The position numbers were made by a program, and so were the translations under genes. Shown here piece by piece: positions 47,855 to 57,111 of a stretch of DNA of 64,000 nucleotides. Within the stretch, counting starts at the first letter, position 1. Every line of letters starts with the position of its first letter. The notes beneath the pieces were generated by a model, which saw nothing but the letters and a program-made list of their open reading frames with translations, had not been told where the DNA came from and searched no databases. Source of the DNA: Quatrionicoccus australiensis (GTDB taxonomy: Bacteria; Pseudomonadota; Gammaproteobacteria; Burkholderiales; Rhodocyclaceae); NCBI RefSeq assembly GCF_020510525.1, contig NZ_CP075188.1, positions 3,410,001-3,474,000 of the forward strand, written 5' to 3'.

Positions 47855-49726
47855 TCAGGCCGGCTTCGGCACCAGGCCGGCAACAACGATATTGTCGGCC
47901 AGCACCGGGCGACAGAAGTGGAAGCCCTGACCACGCTCACAGGACATTGCGCGCAGGAAGTCGGCCTGTGCCGAATTTTCGACGCCTTCAGCGACCAGCT
48001 TCAGCCCCAGCGAACGACCCAGCGCGATGATCGAGGAAACCAGCGACGCGGCATCGCTATCCGACTCCAGGTCGGCAACAAAAGTCTGGTCGATCTTCAG
48101 GCGGTCGATCGGAAAGCGGCGCAGGTAGGACAAGGAAGAATAACCAGTGCCGAAGTCGTCGATCGCCAGCTTGACGCCCATCGCCTTCAATTCGGCCAGG
48201 GTCGCCACCGACGAGTCGGCGCTGTGCATGACCGTGCTCTCGGTGATTTCCAGCTCCAGGCGCTCGGCGGGCAAACCGGTTTCGGCAAGCACGGCACGCA
48301 CCGACTGGACGAATTCCGGCTGGCGGAACTGGTGCGCCGAAATATTGACGGCGATTTCACCCATGTCCACACCCTCGTCCAGCCAGGCACGCGCCTGCCG
48401 GCAGGCGGTGAGCAGCACCCAGTGCCCGAGCGGCAGGATCAGGCCGCTTTCTTCGGCAACCGGGATGAAGTCGCCCGGCGGAATCATGCCGCGTACCGGA
48501 TGCTGCCAGCGCACCAGTGCCTCGACGCCGACGATGCGTCCGCTCGGCAAGTCGACCTGCGGCTGGTAATGCAGCAGCAGCTGGTTCTCGGCCAGGGCCT
48601 GCCACAACTCGTTTTCGAGATGCAGGCGCTTGTTGGCGGCAACGTTCATCGGCGCCGCGAAGAAGCGGTAATTGTTGCGGCCGCTCGCCTTGGCGTAATA
48701 CATCGCGGTATCGGCATTGCGCATCAGGGCTTCCGGCGTGTCGCCGTCCGCCGGGTAGAAGCTGATGCCGATCGAAGGGCTGGTATGCAACTGGTGGCCA
48801 TCGATCTCGCACGGTTCGCTGATCGCCTGGACCAGAGCATGCACCTTGCTGACCACGGCATCGGCATCGCGCACGCCTTCAAAAACCAGTACGAATTCGT
48901 CGCCGCCCAGGCGCAGGACATGATCGAACTCGCTGGCGAAGCCATGCAGACGGCGGGCGACTTCGCACAGCAGTTGATCGCCGGCATGGTGACCGAGCGA
49001 ATCGTTGACCGTCTTGAAGTTATCCAGGTCAAGCAGGAGGACGGCGAAGCAGCCTTCCAGACGACGCGCCGCGAGCAGTGCCCGCGCCAGACAGCCGTCG
49101 AGTGCGGCACGATTGGGCAGGCCGGTCAGCGGATCGTGATGGGCCAGATACTCGATGCGTGCCTCCTGGGCCTTCTGGGCACTGATATCGGAAAAAACGC
49201 CGACATAATGTGTCCGACCACCCGGCTCGGCAGGATTGATGGCGCTGATGTACAACTGATGCGGCATGATCTCGCCGCCCTTGCGGCGATCCCAGATTTC
49301 ACCCTGCCATGCACCGCTGGCCGTGATGCTGTCCCAGAGCGCCCGATAAAAACCGGCATCGTGCCGCCCGGAGCTGAGCAGGCGCGGCGTCTGGCCGATC
49401 GCTTCGGCCGCCGGATAACCGGTAATGCGTTCGAAAGCTGCGTTCACCGCCAGGATGCGCAAACTGCCATCGGTCAGCATCATCGCTTCCGACGTGTAAT
49501 CGATGAGCTGGCGGTGCAAATCGATCTGCACACCAGTCTGGCGCAAGGACCAGCCCAGCGCCGAATAACCGCGCCACAGCAGGACACTGAGCAGCAACGC
49601 GATGGTCAGCGGCCAAACGGCCAGACCAGGCTGCAACCAGAGGTTATAGCCTGCCAGGGACCAGACCAGAATAATCGCGCCGACCAGAATCAGACGAAAT
49701 TTACGAAAAGCCAGCGCTGTTTGCAT
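47855..49726 (-). CDS. PAS-GGDEF-EAL c-di-GMP protein, membrane-bound
   Basis: A 623-residue protein with two N-terminal membrane segments (about 8-27 and 33-52), a PAS domain (about 75-190), a GGDEF domain with intact GGDEF (RLGGDEFVLVFEG) but no RxxD inhibitory site at the usual place, and an EAL domain with EALVRWQHP, ISAHQFRQPEF and DDFGTGYSSLSYL. Both halves keep active-site signatures, so it may make or break c-di-GMP; EAL activity with GGDEF control is common. ATG 49726 is preferred to the upstream TTG 49753. It is monocistronic. Confidence 0.9.
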   Translation of the reverse strand: MQTALAFRKFRLILVGAIILVWSLAGYNLWLQPGLAVWPLTIALLLSVLLWRGYSALGWSLRQTGVQIDLHRQLIDYTSEAMMLTDGSLRILAVNAAFERITGYPAAEAIGQTPRLLSSGRHDAGFYRALWDSITASGAWQGEIWDRRKGGEIMPHQLYISAINPAEPGGRTHYVGVFSDISAQKAQEARIEYLAHHDPLTGLPNRAALDGCLARALLAARRLEGCFAVLLLDLDNFKTVNDSLGHHAGDQLLCEVARRLHGFASEFDHVLRLGGDEFVLVFEGVRDADAVVSKVHALVQAISEPCEIDGHQLHTSPSIGISFYPADGDTPEALMRNADTAMYYAKASGRNNYRFFAAPMNVAANKRLHLENELWQALAENQLLLHYQPQVDLPSGRIVGVEALVRWQHPVRGMIPPGDFIPVAEESGLILPLGHWVLLTACRQARAWLDEGVDMGEIAVNISAHQFRQPEFVQSVRAVLAETGLPAERLELEITESTVMHSADSSVATLAELKAMGVKLAIDDFGTGYSSLSYLRRFPIDRLKIDQTFVADLESDSDAASLVSSIIALGRSLGLKLVAEGVENSAQADFLRAMSCERGQGFHFCRPVLADNIVVAGLVPKPA

Positions 49727-49902
49727 CAAGATTGAAACGACCCGAAACCACAAAAAAGACTTGGAGAGCGGGCAGTTTAACCGAGTTGCAACAATGTTTT
49801 CAGCGCTTATTTTGGCGCTGAAAAAGTTAACATAATTACATATATTACAAGCGCTTAGGATCGAACATTAAGGCTTGATCACAAACGAAATAAGGCGCTT
49901 TA

Positions 49903-50130
49903 TCAGCTGCAGCAGCCACCACCATTACCGCGCTTTACACCCAGTTTTGCCAGCAGTTTTTCCGGCGGACAGAAGCCGGTGAAACCACTCTGCAACAAAT
50001 TGAAGCCGACGAAGGCGGTGAACGCCAGGAACCAGCGCGAAACGAAAAGCGGGCTTTCCTCGACGCCCAGCGCCAGGGAAAGAAGGATGAAAAAGCCCGC
50101 CATGATGCGGATGATGCGTTCGATGGTCAT
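49903..50130 (-). CDS. DUF2892 family inner-membrane protein
   Basis: This 75-residue protein has two membrane segments (IIRIMAGFFILLSLALGV and WFLAFTAFVGFNLLQSGFTGFCP) with the family FCPPEKLL and a cysteine pair at the end (GGGCCS). DUF2892 proteins (YgaP tail type) often go with sulfur or metal handling genes. Its ATG overlaps the RND pump stop by four bases, so it is coupled to the pump. Its role is not established. Confidence 0.85.
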   Translation of the reverse strand: MTIERIIRIMAGFFILLSLALGVEESPLFVSRWFLAFTAFVGFNLLQSGFTGFCPPEKLLAKLGVKRGNGGGCCS

Positions 50131-53100
50131 TGTTGATGCTCCTTGCGGAAAGCCGAGAAATAGAGAACGGGGATCACCACCAGCGTGAGCAGGGTGGAGA
50201 CGAGAATGCCGAAAATCATGGAGAGCGCCAGACCGTTGAAGATCGGATCGTCGAGAATGAACAGCGCGCCGAGCATGGCGGCCAGTGCGGTCAGCGCAAT
50301 CGGCTTGGCACGCACCGCGGCCGATTGCACGACGGCCTCGGCGAACGGCATGCCGGCGGCGACCTGCAGCTTGATGAAATCGACGAGCAGGATGGAGTTG
50401 CGCACGATGATGCCGGCCAGCGCGATCATGCCGATCATCGAGGTCGCGGTGAATTGCGAGCCGAACAGCGCGTGCCCGGGCATGACGCCGATGATGGTGA
50501 GCGGGATCGGCGCCATGATGATCAGCGGCACCAGGTAGGAGCCGAAATGCGCCACGACCAGCAGGTAGATCAGGATCAGGCCGACCGCGTAGGCGAGGCC
50601 CATGTCGCGGAAGGTTTCATAGGTCACCTGCCACTCGCCGTCCCACTTGACGCTGTAGCCGGCATACGGATCGGCCGGCTGGCGGATGAAGAACTCGCCA
50701 AGCGCGCCGCCTTCCTTGAGCGCCATGCCGTTGATCTGCGAGCGCACGTCGAACATGCCGTAGAGCGGCGAATCGAGCTGGCCGCCCATGTCGCCGACGA
50801 CATAGACCACCGGCAGCAGGTCCTTGTGGTAAATCGCCTTTTCGCGCGCCACGTCGCGCACTTCGACGAGTTCCGAAACCGGTACCAGCTGACCGTCGCG
50901 CGAACGCACACGCAGCTTGAGCAGGGCGTCGAGATTCGACTGTTTCTCGGCCGGCAGCGTGATGCGCACCGGAATCTCGAATTTCGATTCGGTATTGCGC
51001 GCCGGCGTCACGTCCTGCCCGGCCAGCCCCATGCCGACCACCTCGATGATGTCGCTCTGCGCCACGCCGAGCAGCGCCGCCTTGCTTTGCAGCACATGCA
51101 GCACGGCCTTTCTGGAATCGGCCTCGATATAGTCGTCGACCGCCACGAGATCGGCCGTCTTCTCGAACGCAGCCCGCACCTGCTTGCCGACGCTCATCTG
51201 CCCCTTGTAATCGGGACCGTAGATCTCGGCGACGATCGGCGACATCACCGGCGGCCCGGGCGGCACTTCGACGACCTTGGCGACGCCGCCATTCTTCTTG
51301 CCGATCGCCTCGATGCGCTCGCGCAGCGACACCGCGATTTCGTGGCTCTGACGCGAGCGATGATGCTTGTCGGCGAGATTGACCTGGATGTCGCCCTTTT
51401 CCGGCGCGGCGCGCAGGTAGTACTGACGGACCAGGCCGTTGAAATTGATCGGGCTGGCCGTGCCGGCATAGGCCTGGTAATTGACCACATCCTCGACGCC
51501 GGCCAGTTCGCTGCCGATTTCGTGCAGCACGCGCGCCGTTTCTTCAAGCGGCGTGCCAACCGGCATATCAAGCACGACCTGGAACTCGCTCTTGTTGTCG
51601 AAGGGCAGCATTTTCAGCACGACGAGCTGGAAGTAAGCCAGCGACACCGAACCAAGGATGAGCAGGACAACGGCTATGCCCAGCTTGAGCCGCATCGCGG
51701 CGCCCTTGACCGGATCGAGGAAGGGCGTCAGCAGCTTGCGGAAGGTCGCATCGAGCCGGGCGTCGAGTTTCGACTGTGCCGGCAGCGCATGCCCGGCCGC
51801 GTGCGACTTCATCAGCTTGCCGGCCAGCCAGGGCGTGACGACGAAGGCGACAGCCAGCGAAATGGCCATGCCCATCGACGAATTGATCGGAATCGGGCTC
51901 ATGTACGGCCCCATCAAGCCAGTCACGAAGGCCATCGGCAGCAGCGCCGCAATTACCGTCAGGGTCGCCAGGATGGTCGGCCCGCCGACTTCATCCACGG
52001 CGCCGGGAATGATTTCCAGCAAGCTCTTTTCCGGATACAAGCCCTGCCAGCGGTGAATGTTCTCGACGACGACGATCGCGTCGTCGACCAGGATGCCGAT
52101 CGAGAAGATCAGCGCGAACAGCGACACGCGATTCAGCGTGAAGCCCCAGGCCCAGGAAGCGAACAGCGTCGCGGCCAGGGTCAGGGTCACGGCGACGCCA
52201 ACGATCACCGCCTCCCGCCGGCCGAGCGCAAAGAAAACCAGCAGCACGACAAAAGCGGTGGCAAAAACGAGTTTACCGATCAGCTTCTGCGCCTTCTCGG
52301 TCGCCGTCTCGCCGTAGTTGCGCGTCACGGTGACTTCAATGCCTTCCGGGATCACCGTGTTTTTCAGGCTTTCGATGCGGTCGACCGCTGCGCTCGCAAC
52401 ATCGGCCGCATTGACGCCGGGCTGCTTCGACAACTGCATGGTGACGGCCGGGAACTCGCCTTCCTTGCTGCCGAACCAGGCATAGGCCTTGGGCTGGTCA
52501 GCACCGTCCTCGACCGTGGCAACGTCGCTCAGGAAAACCGGCTTGCGCTCGCCGGCGCTGCCGCGCACGGCGATCACCAGTTGCTTCACGTCGGCCGCCG
52601 ATTCGAGGTAAGTACCGGTCTGCACCAGCACCTCGCGATTGCCGGCAGTCAGGCTGCCCGACGATTGCAGTGCGTTCGACACCTTGAGCGCGGCGGCGAT
52701 GTCCTGCGGCGTGATGCCGTAGGAAGTCATCCGCTCGGCATCCATCAGCACGCTGATGGCGTGCTCCGGCCCGCCGATGGTCGATACGTCACGCGTGCCC
52801 TTGATCCGTTTCAGTTCGATTTCGACGGCGCGTGCCACCTGCTGCAGGTCGAAGGCCGAACGGTTTTCATCCCGCGTCCAGAAAGTCAGCGAGACGATGG
52901 GCACATCGTCGATGCCGCGCGGCTTGATCACCGGCTCCATGACGCCAAGATTGGGCGCCAGCCAGTCGCGGTGCGACATCACGGTATCGTAGAGGCGCAG
53001 CACCGCATCGTTGTATTTGACGCCGACGTCGAACTGCACGGTCACCACCGCACCACCGGGGCGCGAGGCGGAATAGACGTGCTCGACGCCATGCATGCGC

Positions 53101-53345
53101 GACAGCACCTGCTCGGCCGGCCGCGCCACCAGGTTCTCGACGTCCTTGGCCGAGGCACCAGGGAAAGCGATCAGCACATCGGCCATGGTGACGTCGATCT
53201 GCGGCTCTTCCTCGCGCGGCGTGACCAGGGTTGCAAACAGGCCGAGCAAAAAGGCGACCAGCGCCAGCAACGGCGTCATGCGCGAAGTCAGGAAGGCGGC
53301 GGCGATGCGCCCGGAGATGCCGAGCTTTTCCTCTGTGTGCGCCAT
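50127..53345 (-). CDS. RND-family efflux transporter (AcrB/HAE type)
   Basis: A 1072-residue inner-membrane pump with the RND plan: an N-terminal helix, large periplasmic loops after TM1 and TM7, and the proton-relay aspartate pair in TM4 (SIGILVDDAIVVVENIHRW). Long hydrophobic blocks include ILATLTVIAALLPMAFVTGLMG and GMIALAGIIVRNSILLVDFI. The cargo is unknown. The gene starts three bases after the adaptor gene. No outer-membrane TolC-type gene is in this operon, so the pump must borrow one from elsewhere. Confidence 0.94.
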   Translation of the reverse strand: MAHTEEKLGISGRIAAAFLTSRMTPLLALVAFLLGLFATLVTPREEEPQIDVTMADVLIAFPGASAKDVENLVARPAEQVLSRMHGVEHVYSASRPGGAVVTVQFDVGVKYNDAVLRLYDTVMSHRDWLAPNLGVMEPVIKPRGIDDVPIVSLTFWTRDENRSAFDLQQVARAVEIELKRIKGTRDVSTIGGPEHAISVLMDAERMTSYGITPQDIAAALKVSNALQSSGSLTAGNREVLVQTGTYLESAADVKQLVIAVRGSAGERKPVFLSDVATVEDGADQPKAYAWFGSKEGEFPAVTMQLSKQPGVNAADVASAAVDRIESLKNTVIPEGIEVTVTRNYGETATEKAQKLIGKLVFATAFVVLLVFFALGRREAVIVGVAVTLTLAATLFASWAWGFTLNRVSLFALIFSIGILVDDAIVVVENIHRWQGLYPEKSLLEIIPGAVDEVGGPTILATLTVIAALLPMAFVTGLMGPYMSPIPINSSMGMAISLAVAFVVTPWLAGKLMKSHAAGHALPAQSKLDARLDATFRKLLTPFLDPVKGAAMRLKLGIAVVLLILGSVSLAYFQLVVLKMLPFDNKSEFQVVLDMPVGTPLEETARVLHEIGSELAGVEDVVNYQAYAGTASPINFNGLVRQYYLRAAPEKGDIQVNLADKHHRSRQSHEIAVSLRERIEAIGKKNGGVAKVVEVPPGPPVMSPIVAEIYGPDYKGQMSVGKQVRAAFEKTADLVAVDDYIEADSRKAVLHVLQSKAALLGVAQSDIIEVVGMGLAGQDVTPARNTESKFEIPVRITLPAEKQSNLDALLKLRVRSRDGQLVPVSELVEVRDVAREKAIYHKDLLPVVYVVGDMGGQLDSPLYGMFDVRSQINGMALKEGGALGEFFIRQPADPYAGYSVKWDGEWQVTYETFRDMGLAYAVGLILIYLLVVAHFGSYLVPLIIMAPIPLTIIGVMPGHALFGSQFTATSMIGMIALAGIIVRNSILLVDFIKLQVAAGMPFAEAVVQSAAVRAKPIALTALAAMLGALFILDDPIFNGLALSMIFGILVSTLLTLVVIPVLYFSAFRKEHQQ

Positions 53346-53348
53346 GGC

Positions 53349-54338
53349 TTACTTCGCCGACTTGAGCTGGATACCGGCCTTGACCGGATCGGCCACCACC
53401 TTGTCGCCGCTGGCCAGACCGGCCAGCACTTCGATCTCGCCCTGGCCGACCGCATCGCCCAGACGCAGCTGGCGCAGGCTGGTACGCCCGTCGGCGGCCT
53501 GCACGTAAACCGCTGCCACCTCGCCACGCCGGACGATGGCAGTGGCCGGCACGGTCAGCTTTTCGGCCTGGCCGACAACGAAATGCACGCGGGCAAACAT
53601 GCCCGGTATCGCTTCCGGCATCGGGGGCAATTGCACACGTACCTGCGAGACATGGGTGGACGCATCCGCGGTCGGCAACAGTTTGACCGAGACGGCATCG
53701 ACCCACTTGCCGAGCTCAGGGAATTCGACCCGTGCCGCCTTGACGCCCTGCATTTCCTTGAGGCGATATTGCGGCACGCTGGCGGTGACGCGCAGGCTAC
53801 CCGGCTGATAAATGACGAACAGGGGCTTGCCCGGCGTCGCCATGTCGCCAAGCTCGGTCAGGCGGCGGGCGACGACACCGTCCATCGGCGCCACGATCGC
53901 GGCATGACTCTGGCCGGCCCCGGCGGCGGAACGATTGGCAGCGGCCGCATCGAAATCGGCACGCGCCTTGTCCACGGCAGCCTGGCTGACGAATTTCTGA
54001 TCCTTCAGGCTCTTGTGCCGCTCGTAATTGAGTTTCGCATTGATGTACTGCGCCTCGGCCGCCCGCGCCGCCTCATCCGCCTCGCGCGCATCGATGCGCA
54101 TCAGCAGGTCGCCCTTGCGCACCGTCTGCCCGGCATCGGCCCTCACTTCAACGACCCGACCGGCGATCTGCGCCCCGACGGTTGCCTGTTGCACCGCTTC
54201 AACCAGCGACTCGGCCGGGAAGCCCAAGGCAACCTGATGTGGCTTGACGACGATGACCGGCAGCGACTCGGCCGCCAGTACAGCGGTCGACGTTCCCAGA
54301 AGGGCAAAAACCAGAGCTTGGATAAGTTTTGAATTCAT
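53349..54338 (-). CDS. RND efflux periplasmic adaptor (membrane fusion protein)
   Basis: This 329-residue protein has a signal peptide (LVFALLGTSTAVLAAES) and the adaptor layout: a biotinyl-lipoyl half-motif (GAQIAGRVVEVRADAGQTVRKGD), a short alpha-hairpin, the second lipoyl half (IVAPMDGVVARRLTELGDMATPGKPLF) and a beta-barrel/MP domain. It bridges the pump and an outer-membrane channel. It leads the three-gene operon, with an AT-rich candidate operator directly upstream of its ATG. Confidence 0.93.
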   Translation of the reverse strand: MNSKLIQALVFALLGTSTAVLAAESLPVIVVKPHQVALGFPAESLVEAVQQATVGAQIAGRVVEVRADAGQTVRKGDLLMRIDAREADEAARAAEAQYINAKLNYERHKSLKDQKFVSQAAVDKARADFDAAAANRSAAGAGQSHAAIVAPMDGVVARRLTELGDMATPGKPLFVIYQPGSLRVTASVPQYRLKEMQGVKAARVEFPELGKWVDAVSVKLLPTADASTHVSQVRVQLPPMPEAIPGMFARVHFVVGQAEKLTVPATAIVRRGEVAAVYVQAADGRTSLRQLRLGDAVGQGEIEVLAGLASGDKVVADPVKAGIQLKSAK

Positions 54339-54362
54339 GTATATAAGAATACTCTAATTAAG
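54339..54362 (-). promoter_or_regulatory. AT-rich candidate operator/promoter before the RND operon
   Basis: Just upstream of the adaptor ATG the minus strand reads TTAGAGTATTCTTA, an imperfect palindrome (10 of 14 positions symmetric), in DNA much more AT-rich than its surroundings. This is the kind of site used by ArsR/TetR repressors, but no regulator gene is adjacent. Confidence 0.35.
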
Positions 54363-54815
54363 CTTGCCGCGACAAGGCCGACTGCGGTCGACCATTGATT
54401 TCAATCGTTTTTCACGGGGTGGCAGGATCGTCATGACAGCGCTGACCAAGCGGGACTTGCGGCGGCCGCAGGTGGAGTATCCCGGACATCGAGAGCCCTC
54501 CACAGATGCAGCGGGTGGGCAAGGCGGCGGGGACGCTTGGACGCGCCAAATCCCGGGCAAGGGCCGAAACCGGCTGGCGTCACGAACTTCCTGATCCTTG
54601 TGGCGAACCAGTGCCAAGCCAGCTGCAACAAGCGCGGCAAACCAGCTGTCAGGGAAAACGATGCAGACAAGATTGCCAGCTGCATCACCGGTGCTGCGAT
54701 ACTCGCCTCTTTCGGGCTCATGTCATTACAACTCGAACCCGATTTCCAGACATATTGTTGCCCTCAGGCAAGCCCGAGGCTGCAGCTGCGCACCAGCCTC
54801 CCGGCATACGGTTGC

Positions 54816-54840
54816 GGCGCCCCGAGCCAAACGGGGCGCC
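54816..54840 (-). terminator. Hairpin downstream of cytochrome c gene
   Basis: A nine-base perfect stem (54816-54824 with 54832-54840) and seven-base loop lie just past the cytochrome stop. No T tract follows on the minus strand, so termination would be weak or Rho-assisted; it may also protect the mRNA end. Confidence 0.45.
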
Positions 54841-54851
54841 GGGTCATGCGA

Positions 54852-55154
54852 TCACTTGTGGTTAAGCACCCACTTGGCCAGCGTAGCGGCTTCCGCATCG
54901 GTCACGTTGTTCGGCGGCATCGGCACGGCACCCCATTCGCCCTTGCTGCCATTCTTGATCTTGCCAGCCAGCGCAGCCTCGACGCCCTTCTCACCGGCGC
55001 GCTTGGCCACCACATCCTTGTAGCTCGGCCCGACGATCTTCTTGTCGAAGGAGTGGCAAGTCATGCAGTTCTTGGCTTTCGCAAGCTCATCGGAAGCCAT
55101 GGCCTGACCGGTCAACAAGCCGGCAGCAACAAAAATCGCGATGCAGTGTTTCAT
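54852..55154 (-). CDS. Small monohaem cytochrome c (class I, c551/c552-like)
   Basis: A 100-residue periplasmic electron carrier. A signal peptide (residues 1-20, ending AMAS) precedes the haem motif CMTCH near the mature N-terminus (KAKNCMTCHSFDKKIVGPS). The axial methionine lies in GAVPMPPNNVTDAEA. The size and spacing match c551/c552. Monocistronic. Confidence 0.94.
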   Translation of the reverse strand: MKHCIAIFVAAGLLTGQAMASDELAKAKNCMTCHSFDKKIVGPSYKDVVAKRAGEKGVEAALAGKIKNGSKGEWGAVPMPPNNVTDAEAATLAKWVLNHK

Positions 55155-55230
55155 TTTTTCCTCCAGAGAGTCACGAACCAGTCAGGGCGCTGGTTTACAG
55201 GCACAGTCTAACCCGGCGAATGGACGTAGC

Positions 55231-56622
55231 CTACCCCTGGCGACGCAACAAGGCGGTCAGTACCGGCGGGGTCATCATGGTGGTCAGGATGACCATGATG
55301 ACGATGACCGAAAACATGCCTTCGCTCATTACCCCCAGATTTTTGCCAACCATCGCGAAAATCAGCCCGACCTCACCACGCGGCACCATGCCCCAGCCAA
55401 CCACCCAGGGATTGTTGGCACGGCCGGCAACGAAGCCGGCACATAGCTTGCCGATGACGGCGGCGAGGGTGATCCCCAAGGCGACGAGCACCGTCTGCGG
55501 ATCGCTCAAGGTCCTCAGATCGACCTGCATGCCGGTCAACACAAAAAATACCGGCACAAAGAAATAGCCGATCGGCTCGAGCATGTGTTCATGCTGGTGG
55601 CTGCTGTGGCGAGCCAGAACTTCGCGAATCTGCGTCTGGCTGGCGGCACCGCAATTGTCCGGCAGCAGCGGCTCGATATCCTGCACGAGTTTCGGCGTCT
55701 CGAATTCCTTGAGGAAAACCGGCTCGAACAGCAAGCCGGCGGCAAAGGCGCCAATGATCGGCGCCAACCCGGCCGCATGCGCCAACCAGGCCATGAACAG
55801 GCCAACCACCAGGACCAGCGAAAACAGCATTGAATGGCCATTATCGAGCCGCGAGACGCGGCGCAACAGGAATGGCGCAACCGCCCGACCGATCAAGATC
55901 GAGCCACCAAGAAAAAGAACCGCCTTGGCAATGATCCAGCTCACTTCGCTGGCACTCACCGTCCCCACCTGTACCAGGCTGCTGACCACGGCCAGGATGA
56001 CCAGCCCGAGTACGTCGTCGATCACGGCGGCACCAAGCACGATCTGCGCTTCAGGCATCTTGAGACGACCGAGATCGCGAAAGACACGGCCGGTAATCCC
56101 CACCGAGGTGGCAGCCAGCGTTGCGCCGAGGAACAGGTAAGCGTTGAACGTCATACCGGGCAGCAGCAAGGGCCCCGCGACAAAGGCCCCCAGTGCAAAC
56201 GGCACGGCAATGCCGACCGAGCCCACCAGCGAGGCCTTCGCGCCGACGCTGACCAGATCGCCAAGGCGCGTCTCCAGACCGATTTGCAGCAGAAGGATGA
56301 TCACGCCCAGCTCGGCCATGAACAGGATGATCGGATCGGTCGCCACGGCAGCGAAATAATGCACGCCCAGCAAACCGAGATTGCCCAGCACCACGCCCAG
56401 CAACAGTTCGCCCAGGACGGCAGGAAAGCCGATACGCTGCGCCAGCGGTGCGAAAAGTCGGGCCGACAGGATGATGATGGCAAGCCACAACAGGTTCTCG
56501 CCTACCGCACCGGCACTCGCCGCCAGAGCCGGGCCGGCCGAGACCAGCAAGATTAGCGGCAACACGCGCCGCAGGCGGCCGACATCAAGGAAAAGGGGAG
56601 AAACTGGGGGCTGGGCAGGCAT
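55231..56622 (-). CDS. Cation:proton antiporter, Kef/CPA2 type
   Basis: This 463-residue inner-membrane protein has about 12 hydrophobic segments. It opens with a signal-like helix (VLPLILLVSAGPALAAS), then CPA2 blocks: LGELLLGVVLGNLGLLGV, ELGVIILLLQIGLETRL, GATLAATSVGITGRVFRDLGRL and AAVIDDVLGLVILAVV with the conserved Asp pair, and GWGMVPRGEVGLIFA. It lacks the cytoplasmic TrkA-N domain of KefB/C. It exchanges Na+ or K+ for protons. Confidence 0.92.
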   Translation of the reverse strand: MPAQPPVSPLFLDVGRLRRVLPLILLVSAGPALAASAGAVGENLLWLAIIILSARLFAPLAQRIGFPAVLGELLLGVVLGNLGLLGVHYFAAVATDPIILFMAELGVIILLLQIGLETRLGDLVSVGAKASLVGSVGIAVPFALGAFVAGPLLLPGMTFNAYLFLGATLAATSVGITGRVFRDLGRLKMPEAQIVLGAAVIDDVLGLVILAVVSSLVQVGTVSASEVSWIIAKAVLFLGGSILIGRAVAPFLLRRVSRLDNGHSMLFSLVLVVGLFMAWLAHAAGLAPIIGAFAAGLLFEPVFLKEFETPKLVQDIEPLLPDNCGAASQTQIREVLARHSSHQHEHMLEPIGYFFVPVFFVLTGMQVDLRTLSDPQTVLVALGITLAAVIGKLCAGFVAGRANNPWVVGWGMVPRGEVGLIFAMVGKNLGVMSEGMFSVIVIMVILTTMMTPPVLTALLRRQG

Positions 56623-56694
56623 GGGCTTCTCGACAAACAGGATGACCGATCGATTCTAGCATCGACCCATTGCCGCCAGCGGCAAGGCCGGGAC

Positions 56695-57006
56695 TCAGGA
56701 AACGCGGAACAGCCGTCCGAACTGGACCGTCCCGAGAATTTCCCGCACACCGGCATTGCAACCAAGCAGGGCCACCGTACAACCAAGATTGCGCGCCCGG
56801 TCGCGCACGACCAGTAACAAGCCCAGGCCGGAACTGTCGAGATAGGTCAGGTTGGCGCAGTCGAGCTGCACTTCGACCGGCATCGAAAGTCCGTTGAAAA
56901 AGCCGTCGACCGCTGCAAGAAACTCCTGGCGCCGGGTGAAATCCAGGCGCCCGGAAAGAGATAGAACAGGAGTACGCTCCCCGACTCCGCGGCTGTCAAT
57001 CTGCAT
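56695..57006 (-). CDS. STAS-domain anti-sigma-factor antagonist-like protein
   Basis: A 103-residue single STAS domain with the phosphorylatable serine motif YLDSSGLGLLL (S58) and VLSLSGRLDFTRRQEFL at the start. Such proteins are switched by anti-sigma kinases. No RsbW-like kinase or sigma factor is adjacent. It could join a partner-switch or act with chemoreceptors; context does not decide. The PP2C at 3465 is far away. Confidence 0.9.
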   Translation of the reverse strand: MQIDSRGVGERTPVLSLSGRLDFTRRQEFLAAVDGFFNGLSMPVEVQLDCANLTYLDSSGLGLLLVVRDRARNLGCTVALLGCNAGVREILGTVQFGRLFRVS

Positions 57007-57111
57007 CGCCTTCCCCTGATAGGCACATCTGAAGCAAGCCTTTTCTCTGGCTCTACTTCAGGCAAATCTTACGCCAAGCGAGCGGGGAATCAAGCCTGGA
57101 CAGCCCCCCGC

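Larger units (their letters stand above)
54339..54851. other. Gene-poor gap between the RND operon and a cytochrome c gene
   Basis: About 510 bases hold the AT-rich RND promoter at one end and a hairpin at the other. Open frames inside (for example 54431-54721 on the minus strand, 96 residues) have Pro/Arg-rich or patchy composition and no recognised domain. I see no RNA gene or repeat. Confidence 0.5.

Noticed and set aside
50130..54332. A 1400-residue open frame on the plus strand
   Set aside because: It is antisense to the RND pump and adaptor, His/Arg-rich with no domains; a GC-skew artefact.
54431..54721. 96-residue minus-strand frame in the gap before the cytochrome gene
   Set aside because: No domain, patchy composition and no clear ribosome site; not enough to call a gene.
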